Shown here: piece by piece, positions 1 through 6,200 of the stretch
How positions within the stretch are numbered: the stretch's first letter is position 1
Layout of the letters: the number at the start of each line of letters is the position of its first letter
NCBI GenBank assembly: GCA_047921455.1
Contig: JBLRWC010000067.1
Location: 1-7,489 of the forward strand
DNA length: 7,489 nucleotides
Source of the DNA: XN24 sp047921455
GTDB lineage: Bacteria; Pseudomonadota; Gammaproteobacteria; Steroidobacterales; XN24
Direction of reading: 5' to 3'
Program-made: the position numbers and the translations under genes
The notes under the pieces: model-generated
Databases searched by the model: none
Seen by the model: the letters and a program-made list of their open reading frames with translations, nothing else
What the model was told of the DNA's origin: nothing

Positions 1-1171
1 GCACGGACGCCTCGCCCAGGTGCTGGCGGGCCGCCTTTTCGTGGTAGGCCTCGAACTCGCGGAAAAAGAAGATCGCGGCCTGCGCCATCTCGTGCATTGT
101 CTTGGCGCGTTCGCGGTAGGCCTCGGCCACCGCCTCGAGCGGGGGGCCGCCGGCGGTTTCGACGCCGAGTCGCTCGAGTTGCCATTGCAGTTCGAGCGCC
201 AGGCGCGCGGCCGGCGTTTCCTTGATGTAGTGCTGGTTCAGCCATAGCAGCTTCTCGGGGTTGAAGCTCGAGGCCGACTTGTTGACGTCGCTGATGTCGA
301 ACAGCTGGATCATCTCCTCGATGGAGAAAATCTCCTGGTCGCCGTGCGACCAGCCGAGCCGCACCAGGTAGTTGAGCAGCGCCTCGGGCAGGTAGCCTTC
401 CTGGCGGTACTGCAGCACGCTGACCGCGCCGTGGCGCTTCGACAGCTTGGCGCCGTCGGGGCCGAGAATCATCGGCACATGCCCGAACGCGGGCGGCTCG
501 GCGCCGAGCGCGCGATAGATGTTGATCTGCCGCGGCGTGTTGTTCAGGTGGTCGTCGCCGCGCACGACATGCGTGATGGCCATGTCCATGTCGTCCACCA
601 CGACCGAGAAGTTGTAGGTCGGCACGCCGTCGGAGCGCAGCAACACGACGTCGTCGAGCTCGCGGTTGTCGAACACCACGCGCCCGCGCACCTGGTCATC
701 CACCACCACCTGGCCCTCGTCGGGGTTTTTGAAGCGCACCACCGGCGGCACGCCCGCGCGCGGCTCCTGGCGGTCGCGGCAGCGGCCGTCGTAGCGCGGC
801 TTTTCGCCGGCGGCCATCTGCGCGGCGCGCATCTCGTCGAGCTCCTGCTTGCTGCAGTAGCAGTGGTACGCATGACCCTGCTCGAGCAGCTGCTCGGCGA
901 TCTCGGTGTACCGGTCGAAGCGGTCGGTCTGGTACAGCGGGCCTTCGTCGGCGCGCAGGCCGAGCCATTCCATGCCGTCGAGGATGACCTGGATGGCTTC
1001 CTCGGTGGAACGCTCGCGGTCGGTGTCCTCGATGCGCAGCACGAACTCGCCGCCGTGGCGCCGCGCCTGCAGCCAGGAGAACAGCGCGGTGCGCACGCCG
1101 CCGATGTGGAGGAAGCCGGTGGGGCTGGGGGCGAAACGGGTGCGGACCGGACGGTCGGTGGATTCGGACAC
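1..1171 (-). CDS. gltX: Glutamyl-tRNA synthetase, C-terminus cut by window edge
   Basis: Cytoplasmic class I aminoacyl-tRNA synthetase that charges tRNA-Glu with glutamate using ATP. The visible 390 codons contain the class I HIGH signature as PSPTGFLHIGG (HIGG at residues 22-25), the IEDTDRERS segment of the Rossmann fold, and the KMSKS loop as KLSKR (242-246), all typical of bacterial GluRS. A zinc-site insertion is present with C104-Y-C106 and C131 after the usual 24-residue gap; the fourth position, His in the E. coli enzyme, is Asp133 here. The part after about residue 310 is the start of the anticodon-binding domain. E. coli GluRS has 471 residues, so roughly 80 are missing beyond base 1. 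The start is GTG at 1171-1169, chosen because AGGGAGG (1187-1181) lies 9 nt upstream and the protein begins just ahead of the RTRFAPSPTG core. It has its own promoter and is separated from the upstream PEP-CTERM gene by a strong terminator. Charging specificity (discriminating or not) cannot be judged from what is visible. Confidence 0.97.
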   Translation of the reverse strand, partial: MSESTDRPVRTRFAPSPTGFLHIGGVRTALFSWLQARRHGGEFVLRIEDTDRERSTEEAIQVILDGMEWLGLRADEGPLYQTDRFDRYTEIAEQLLEQGHAYHCYCSKQELDEMRAAQMAAGEKPRYDGRCRDRQEPRAGVPPVVRFKNPDEGQVVVDDQVRGRVVFDNRELDDVVLLRSDGVPTYNFSVVVDDMDMAITHVVRGDDHLNNTPRQINIYRALGAEPPAFGHVPMILGPDGAKLSKRHGAVSVLQYRQEGYLPEALLNYLVRLGWSHGDQEIFSIEEMIQLFDISDVNKSASSFNPEKLLWLNQHYIKETPAARLALELQWQLERLGVETAGGPPLEAVAEAYRERAKTMHEMAQAAIFFFREFEAYHEKAARQHLGEASV

Positions 1172-1202
1172 GGGCTGAAACCTCCCTGGCAGTGAAGCGC
1201 GG

Positions 1203-1211
1203 ATTCTAGCA
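1203..1211 (-). promoter_or_regulatory. Extended -10 promoter for gltX
   Basis: On the minus strand this reads TGC-TAGAAT, an extended -10 element (TGn plus a hexamer one base from TATAAT). No convincing -35 hexamer is found at 16-18 bp, which fits extended -10 promoters. Transcription would begin near 1196, giving a leader of about 25 nt that carries the AGGGAGG ribosome site at 1187-1181. The 60-bp repeat (copy 1) ends only a few bases upstream of it. Confidence 0.55.
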
Positions 1212-1216
1212 GCCCC

Positions 1217-1276
1217 GGCCGCCGCGTTTGATCGCGGACGACCGCAATCGGGCGGTGCCCCGAATAAAACCCCGCC
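1217..1276. repeat. 60-bp imperfect repeat, copy 1
   Basis: Aligns without gaps to 2280-2339, with 8 differences in 60 positions by eye. It contains a dyad at 1230-1249 (GATCGCGG, loop ACGA, CCGCAATC) with one broken pair that would be a G-U wobble in minus-strand RNA. It ends in AAAACCCCGCC (1266-1276), an 11-mer that recurs at 1331-1341 inside the terminator of the neighbouring gene. It lies between that terminator and the gltX promoter. No protein-coding signal was seen in it. Confidence 0.75.
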
Positions 1277-1320
1277 CGAAACCGCTCGAAACAACATCCC
1301 GCGTTGAACCACTATCCCGC

Positions 1321-1350
1321 CGAAAAAAGAAAAACCCCGCCGAAGCGGGG
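1321..1350 (-). terminator. Intrinsic terminator of PEP-CTERM gene 1
   Basis: In minus-strand RNA the stem is CCCCGC-UUCG-GCGGGG (1350-1335), a UUCG tetraloop closed by C-G, followed by UUUUUCUUUUUU (1334-1323). This is a textbook rho-independent terminator 57 nt after the stop codon at 1408. It isolates gltX from upstream transcription. An A-rich run also precedes the stem, but there is no plus-strand gene for it to serve. Confidence 0.9.
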
Positions 1351-1362
1351 CTTTTCCCTGTC

Positions 1363-1386
1363 GCCACCCTCAACAAGACGGGTGGC
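1363..1386 (-). other. 3'UTR hairpin between gene 1 stop and terminator
   Basis: Perfect 7-bp inverted repeat, GCCACCC (1363-1369) with GGGTGGC (1380-1386) and a 10-nt loop. It lies between the stop codon and the terminator of PEP-CTERM gene 1. A hairpin of the same sequence family sits at the same relative place behind PEP-CTERM gene 2 (2360-2380). It has no U tract, so it is not itself a terminator. Its role is unknown; protecting the mRNA 3' end is one possibility. Confidence 0.55.
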
Positions 1387-1407
1387 TTTGCAGTTGACTA
1401 AAGGCGA

Positions 1408-1959
1408 TCAGCTGCGGCTGAGGCGACGGCGCGCGAGGCCGAAGCCCAGCAAACCGAGGCCCAGCAGGCCCAGCGTGGCAGGCTCGGGGACCTGGACCTC
1501 GCCCATGCGACCGTAGTAACTGATGTGCGAGTTATCCCTGATGATGTCGCCGTCGGGTCCGCTGACCTGGAACGGGGTGGTCCAGTCGCCGCTGGTGCCC
1601 AGCAGCAGGTAACCGGTCAGGTAGGTGCCTTGTCCGCTCTTGAAGATGGCCATCACCTGCGAGAACGCGTTGTCTGGCACCGACCAGGTACCGCTCTGGC
1701 CAACGGCGTTGCCGTCGTCAACCTTGTGGAAGAACGCCCAGTCGGTGTAACCGAAGGCACCGCCTTCGTCATTCACAGTCATGGGGTCCGTCTCCAGGAA
1801 ATCCTGGTTCGCCGAATCAGACACGGTGCACCCGGCATTCGGCTGGATGCCGTTGGCTTCCGCGTAGGCACCGCAATCCAGCCACGCGGCATTGGCGCTG
1901 CTGAACATCAGCAAGCCGGCGCCGGCGATCAAGACACTGGTCATTCTCTTGGTAAACAT
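1408..1959 (-). CDS. PEP-CTERM sorting domain protein 1
   Basis: Small exported protein of 183 residues. An N-terminal Sec signal peptide (positive KR at 4-5, hydrophobic 8-19, likely cleavage after ANA near residue 24) precedes a mature domain of about 130 residues. The C-terminal sorting tail has VPEP at 157-160, a Gly/Leu-rich membrane segment at 163-176 and a basic RRR end at 177-179. In known PEP-CTERM systems an exosortase recognises this tail and the protein goes to the cell surface or extracellular matrix. The mature part has two cysteines (C29, C44) that could form a disulfide, FKSGQGT at 106-112 and SHISYYG at 144-150; the last two motifs recur in PEP-CTERM protein 2. No enzyme motif is seen, so its exact function is unknown. 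ATG 1959-1957 is preceded by GAGAGA about 9 nt upstream. A sigma-54-type promoter lies upstream and an intrinsic terminator downstream, so it is probably transcribed alone. Confidence 0.93.
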   Translation of the reverse strand: MFTKRMTSVLIAGAGLLMFSSANAAWLDCGAYAEANGIQPNAGCTVSDSANQDFLETDPMTVNDEGGAFGYTDWAFFHKVDDGNAVGQSGTWSVPDNAFSQVMAIFKSGQGTYLTGYLLLGTSGDWTTPFQVSGPDGDIIRDNSHISYYGRMGEVQVPEPATLGLLGLGLLGFGLARRRLSRS

Positions 1960-1985
1960 ATCGATCTATCTCTCTGCGTTCATTT

Positions 1986-2007
1986 CGCCGGTCGAATTCG
2001 AACGGCG
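1986..2007 (-). other. Dyad / possible leader hairpin of PEP-CTERM gene 1
   Basis: A 22-bp interrupted palindrome: CGCCG, one mismatch, TCGAATTCGA, one mismatch, CGGCG. The central ten bases are a perfect palindrome. It lies at about +7 to +28 of the transcript predicted from the sigma-54 promoter and about 27-48 nt before the start codon. It could fold in the mRNA leader (5 bp, mismatch, 3 bp, AAUU loop) or be a protein-binding site on DNA. Function unknown. Confidence 0.4.
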
Positions 2008-2023
2008 GCCTTACTTGAATACA

Positions 2024-2039
2024 TGCAGGGATCGTGCCA
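2024..2039 (-). promoter_or_regulatory. Sigma-54 (-24/-12) promoter of PEP-CTERM gene 1
   Basis: The minus strand reads TGGCACG-ATCC-CTGCA against the RpoN consensus TGGCACG-N4-TTGCA, a single mismatch at conserved positions. The invariant GG (2038-2037) and GC (2026-2025) are separated by exactly 10 bp. Transcription should start near 2013, giving a leader of about 54 nt. Sigma-54 control of PEP-CTERM genes, often with the PrsK/PrsR pair, is known in other bacteria; no such regulator gene is in this window. Confidence 0.8.
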
Positions 2040-2040
2040 A

Positions 2041-2279
2041 GTGAGTGGCTGCATAAAAAAACGAATAAAAACAGTCCTGTATAATTTGGCCACTTTGGAC
2101 AACTGGTGATTATGTAAAGTCTGACGACAGGAAAATTTACCGATAAATCGACCAAGGACGGGAAAATGCTGCGCTAATCGGGATGGGGGACCTGGATGCG
2201 ACGGAATTGCGTGTAAATAACCTCGACATGCCCCCGCCGTGTATGCCATGACCGCGCATGCCCCGGCCGCGCAAACCTG
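2041..2279. other. Gene-free region upstream of PEP-CTERM gene 1
   Basis: No credible gene on either strand. The part nearest the promoter (about 2050-2165) is clearly richer in A/T than its surroundings, as expected of a promoter-upstream region where a sigma-54 activator could bind. Small dyads occur (for example ATTTA-tcgg-TAAAT on the minus strand around 2138-2151) but none stands out as an activator site. Near 2226-2271 a 13-bp direct repeat (CATGCCCC, one variable base, GCCG) occurs twice, 31 bp apart. Confidence 0.5.
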
Positions 2280-2339
2280 GGCCGCCGCGCTTGATCGCGG
2301 ACGACCGCGATCCGGTGGCGTCCCAAAGAAAACCCCGCC
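2280..2339. repeat. 60-bp imperfect repeat, copy 2
   Basis: Partner of 1217-1276 in the same orientation, offset 1063 bp, 52 of 60 positions identical by eye and no gaps. It carries a perfect dyad at 2293-2312 with 8-bp arms, GATCGCGG and CCGCGATC, around ACGA. Its last bases run directly into the terminator stem of PEP-CTERM gene 2, whereas copy 1 is separated from the corresponding terminator by about 55 bp. Confidence 0.75.
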
Positions 2340-2351
2340 GGAGCGGGGTTT
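2322..2351 (-). terminator. Intrinsic terminator of PEP-CTERM gene 2
   Basis: Perfect 9-bp stem in minus-strand RNA, AAACCCCGC-UCCG-GCGGGGUUU (2351-2330), continued by U-rich UCUUU. It lies about 50 nt after the stop at 2402. The stem closely resembles the terminator of PEP-CTERM gene 1 and sits in the same relative place. It should stop transcription before the promoter region of gene 1. Confidence 0.85.
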
Positions 2352-2359
2352 CTCATGTC

Positions 2360-2380
2360 GCCACCCCCAGGAGGGGCGGC
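2360..2380 (-). other. 3'UTR hairpin between gene 2 stop and terminator
   Basis: Inverted repeat with 8-bp arms at 2360-2367 and 2373-2380. The one non-Watson-Crick pair becomes a G-U wobble when read as minus-strand RNA (GCCGCCCC with GGGGUGGC). It is the counterpart of the hairpin at 1363-1386, where that same pair is A-U. The pair therefore stays compatible in both copies only in minus-strand RNA, which favours an RNA role, though this rests on a single position. Confidence 0.5.
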
Positions 2381-2401
2381 AGTGCCGTCAGTTGCAGCCG
2401 T

Positions 2402-2965
2402 TCAGCTGCGCCGACGGCGCGCCAGGCCCATGCCCAGCAGGCCCATGCCCAGCAGGGCGAGACTGGCCGGCTCCGGCACCTCGAACTGCGTGTAATGGCT
2501 GAGGCCGGCGCCCTGGCCAGAGGCGGCGGTCCAGGTCACGTCGAGCAAGCCGCCGGCGGTGTTCTTGAAGAACGCCGTGCCCTGGCCCATCTTGAACAGG
2601 AAGTAGTCGCCGAAGATGATGAGTTCCTCGTAATCGCCACGGCCTTCTTCATTGGGCAGTTCGATCTTGAAGCCCACGGTGAACTCCGTGCCGGCGATGG
2701 CATTCATGGCGTCGACTTCGGCCTGGGCGCTCGCGCCGATGTCGAGAATCCACTGCGCCAAGCCGTCGTCACCGAACTGGCCGTCGAAGTAGCCGACGCA
2801 GCCCGCGTCGGTGGTGTCCGCGGCGACGCAGGTCAGGGTGCCGTATTCGATGGCCTGGTCGGCGCTGACGACCTTGATGGGGCTCGCCAGGGCCGGCGAG
2901 GCCGCCAGCGCGCCCAGCAGGCCGGCAGCAGCGCAGTTGATCATGAGAGTGGTAGCTGTTTTCAC
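2402..2965 (-). CDS. PEP-CTERM sorting domain protein 2
   Basis: Small exported protein of 187 residues from the chosen start. The signal peptide covers residues 1-27 (hydrophobic 8-22, cleavage after PALA). A mature domain of about 135 residues precedes the PEP-CTERM tail: VPEP at 163-166, a Leu/Gly/Met membrane segment to about 181 and RRRR at 183-186. An exosortase not present in this window would be expected to process the tail. The mature part has C46 and C56, FKMGQGT at 124-130 and LSHYTQF at 155-161; the last two match motifs at the same relative place in PEP-CTERM protein 1, otherwise the mature domains differ greatly. Function unknown; a surface or matrix protein is likely. The GTG start at 2965-2963 has GGAA 8 nt upstream and lies behind the predicted sigma-54 transcription start. 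An in-frame GTG at 3022 would add 19 residues but overlaps the -12 element, so it should not be on the mRNA. ATG 2944 is a weaker alternative. Confidence 0.92.
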   Translation of the reverse strand: MKTATTLMINCAAAGLLGALAASPALASPIKVVSADQAIEYGTLTCVAADTTDAGCVGYFDGQFGDDGLAQWILDIGASAQAEVDAMNAIAGTEFTVGFKIELPNEEGRGDYEELIIFGDYFLFKMGQGTAFFKNTAGGLLDVTWTAASGQGAGLSHYTQFEVPEPASLALLGMGLLGMGLARRRRS

Positions 2966-3017
2966 TTGGGGGGTTCCGTTTGTTGTGTTGCTGATGTGTC
3001 GGTTGCAGCAAGAGACA

Positions 3018-3033
3018 TGCACTTTCCGTGCCA
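3018..3033 (-). promoter_or_regulatory. Sigma-54 (-24/-12) promoter of PEP-CTERM gene 2
   Basis: The minus strand reads TGGCACG-GAAA-GTGCA, one mismatch from the RpoN consensus TGGCACG-N4-TTGCA, with GG (3032-3031) and GC (3020-3019) exactly 10 bp apart. Transcription is predicted near 3007, giving a leader of about 42 nt to the GTG at 2965. The deviation falls on the same base as in the promoter of PEP-CTERM gene 1, so the two sites agree at every conserved position except that one. Confidence 0.8.
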
Positions 3034-3096
3034 GAAAATTAACGACATGTTTTTCAGTGGGTTACCAATGACCATTGAACCGCAGCGTAAGATTCC

Positions 3097-3115
3097 GTGA
3101 CATGATGTCGGTCAC
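3097..3115. promoter_or_regulatory. Candidate activator (enhancer) site for PEP-CTERM gene 2
   Basis: Inverted repeat GTGAC-N9-GTCAC, which also contains an overlapping 11-base palindrome (GACAT-g-ATGTC at 3099-3109). Its centre is about 99 bp upstream of the predicted sigma-54 transcription start, a usual distance for an AAA+ activator. A second small dyad (CAATG-AC-CATTG, 3066-3077) lies nearer the promoter. No clear matching site was found upstream of PEP-CTERM gene 1, which limits confidence. Confidence 0.3.
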
Positions 3116-3166
3116 AGTTCTCGGCGGGTTTTTGGCGGGTGTTTGCCGCGCAGGCAGCGCGCCAGG

Positions 3167-3184
3167 GCGGGCAATACAGCCCGC
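3167..3184 (-). terminator. Hairpin behind the RND permease gene, possible terminator
   Basis: Perfect 6-bp stem, GCGGGC and GCCCGC around a 6-nt loop, starting 28 nt after the permease stop. There is no U tract after it on the minus strand, so it is not a standard intrinsic terminator. It could mark the end of the pump operon with Rho or protect the mRNA 3' end. A 7-bp direct repeat (GGCGGGT) lies further along at 3123-3140. Confidence 0.3.
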
Positions 3185-3211
3185 AACCGGCGACTGGTTA
3201 TATGCAAACCG

Positions 3212-6200
3212 TCAGCTGGCCGCCTGCTGGCTCTCGGTCCGCAGCTTCTCCAGTCGCTTGGTCACGTGCCCCGGCGCCTTGGTATTGCGTGCGATCACGG
3301 AGTAGGCGGCCGGCACCACGAACAGCGTCAGGACCGTCGTCAGCGCCATGCCGTAGACCACCACGATGCCGACGGCCTGGCGGCTCTCGGAGCCGGCGCC
3401 GCTCGCCAGCAGCAGGGGCAGGGCGCCGATGGCGGTGCAGGCGCTGGTCATCAGCACCGGGCGCAGGCGGATTGCGGCGGCCTCGATGACAGACTCGTTG
3501 AACTCCATGCCGCGGTCGCGCAGCTGGTTGGCGAACTCGACGATCAGCACGCCGTTCTTGGCGGCGAGGCCGACCAGCATGATCAGCCCGATCTGGCTGT
3601 AGACGTTGATCGAGCCGCCGTAGGCCCACAGGCCGAGCAGCGCACCCGTGATGGCGAGCGGCACGGTGAACATGATCACCAGCGGGTGGCGGAAGCTTTC
3701 GAACTGCGCCGCGAGCACGAGGAACACGACGATCAGCGCCATGACGAACGTGGCGTACAGCGAGCCGCCCGATTCCTTGAATTCGCGCGATTCGCCGTCC
3801 CAGCTGATGCGCACTTCGGGCGGCAGGATGGAGCGCGCCAGCGCCTCGAATTCATCCAGCGACTGGCCCAGCGATGCGCCCGACTCGAGGCCGCCGGCGA
3901 TGGTGATGGAGCGCAGCCGATCGAAGCGGCGCAGCTGCGACGGGCCGGCGAGCTCGACGATGCTGACCAGGTTGCTGAGCGGCACGAGGCGGCCGCTGGT
4001 GGCGGAACGCACATAGATATTCGACAGGTCGCTCGGCGTGGCGCGGCCCTCGGCGAGGCCCTGCAGGATGACGTCGTATTCGCGGCCGCGATCGATGTAG
4101 GTCGTGACCTGGCGCGAACCGAGCATGGTCTCGAGCGTGCGGCCGACGTTCTCCAGCGAGACGCCGAGCTCGGCGGCCCGGTTGCGGTCCACCACCACGC
4201 GCATCTGCGGCTGGCGTTCCTCGTAGTTCGAATCCAGCCCGCGCAGGCCGGCCATGCCTTCGGCGGCTTCGATCAGTTCATCGGCAAAGGCCGCCAGCTG
4301 CGCGTACTCGGCGCCGCCGAGCACCATTTGCACCGGCCGGTCAGCGCCGCGCACACCGAGACCGGCGGGCGTGATGACGCGCGCCTGCACGCCGGGTAAC
4401 TCGTCGAGCTGGGTGCGCACTTCGTCGGCGATTTCGGTGACCGAGCGCGTCCGCTTGGCCCAGTCCTCCAGCAACACGATGGCGCGCGCGCTGTCGACGC
4501 CGCCACCGGCACCCCAGCCGCCGGGCACGCGCAGCAGCACGCGCCGCACTTCGCCGCTTTCGACGTAGGGCATGAGTACCTGTTCCATGCGCTGGGCATA
4601 GGATTCCGTGTACTCGAGGCTGGCGCCGGGCGGCGCGGTGATCAGGGTGAAGAAGATGCCGCGGTCTTCGCGCGGTGCGTACTCGGTCGGCAAGGCGCGG
4701 AACAGGCCGGCGGCCGCGACGGTGACGAGTAACGCGACCGCGAGCGTGGCCCACGGGCTCGGCACGATGCTGTTGAGCGCGCGGCGATACCAGTGGCCGA
4801 GCCGCTTGAAGCCGCGCTCCACCTGCCGGGTCAGCCAGCCGCGTTGCTGGTTGGCCTTGAACAGCTTGGAACTGAGCATGGGAATCAGCGTCAGCGCCAC
4901 CAGGCTGGAGATGCCGACCGCGGCCGCAACGGCCACGCCGAATTCGCGGAACAGCCGGCCGACGTTGCCCTGGATGAAGGAAATCGGCAGGAACACGGAC
5001 ACCAGCACGAGCGTGGTGGCGATGACCGCAAACCCGATTTCGCGGCTGCCGTTGACGGCGGCCAGCAGCGGCGGTTCGCCTTCCTCGACGCGCCGCCAGA
5101 TGTTCTCGAGCACCACGATGGCGTCGTCCACCACCAGCCCGATGGCCAGCACCAGCCCCAGCAGGATCAGCACGTTGATGGAATAGCCGAACAGCGCCAT
5201 GACGGAGAAGGTGGCGATGATGCAGATCGGGATGGTGACCGCCGGCACCAGCGTGGCGCGCACGTTGCCGAGGAACAGGTAGATGACCAGCAGCACGAGG
5301 CTCAGCGCGAACCCCAGCGCCTTGACGACCTCGGACATCGAGGCCTCGATGAAGGTCGCGCGATCGAAGTTGATGCCGATCTCCACGCCTTCGGGCAACG
5401 ATGGCCCGACGTCCTCGATGGCGGCGCGCACGCCGCGCGAGACCTCGACCGTGTTGGCCTTGGATTGCTGCTCGATGCCGAGGCTGATGGCCGGCTCGAG
5501 ATTGGCGCGCGCGATGCTGCGCTCGTCTTCGGCGCCGATCCGCACTTGTGCGACGTCGCCGAGGCGCACGAAGTTGCCGTCGTCGCCACGCTGGATGACC
5601 AGCGCGGAGAAGTCGTCGGGCCGCGTCAGGCCGGTGCGGGTGCGCAGCGTGAATTCGCGTTGTTCGGATTCCAGCCGGCCGGCCGGCAGCTCGACGTTCT
5701 CGCGCCGCAGTGCGCCGGTGATGTCCTCGGAGGTGATGCCGCGCGCCGCCATGGCTTCGCGATCCAGCCAGATGCGCATGGCGTAGCGCCGCGCGCCGCC
5801 GAGCCTGACGCGGGCCACGCCCTCGACCACGGAAAGGCGGTCCACCAGCATGCGTTCCGCGATGTCGGTGAGTTCGAGCGTGCTGTGGCGGTCGCTGGTG
5901 AAAGTCAGCCACATGACCGGTTGCGTGTCGCTGTCCGACTTGGCGATGCGCGGCGGATCCGCTTCCGCCGGCAGCTGGCCGACCACGCGCCCGACCCGGT
6001 CGCGCACGTCGTTGGCGGCCTCGTCGATGTTGCGGTTGAGCGAGAACTCGATGGTGACCGTCGAGCGCTCGTCGCGGCTGGTCGAGGTCAGCTTGACGAT
6101 GCCCTCGAGGCCGGCCACCTGGTCTTCGATGACCTGGGTGACGCGCGTCTCGATGACCTCGGCCGACGCACCGCGGTAAGTGGTGTCGATCGACACGATC

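Noticed and set aside
2080..2085. Perfect TATAAT on the plus strand
   Set aside because: No -35 element at suitable spacing and no credible plus-strand gene downstream; it lies in A/T-rich DNA upstream of PEP-CTERM gene 1. A minus-strand sigma-70 reading of the same stretch has a spacer that is too short.
2101..2115. IHF-like site between promoter and upstream region of PEP-CTERM gene 1
   Set aside because: The minus strand shows AATCACCAGTTG, which differs from the IHF consensus in both spacer length and a core base.
1817..2155. Minus-strand frame overlapping the start of PEP-CTERM gene 1
   Set aside because: Runs through the sigma-54 promoter and into the coding region of the PEP-CTERM protein in another frame, with no signal peptide or domain; treated as a shadow.
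2186..2254. Possible plus-strand small ORF of 22 codons (MGDLDATELRVNNLDMPPPC...)
   Set aside because: No good ribosome site, no recognisable features, and no conservation evidence available; chance frames of this size are common.
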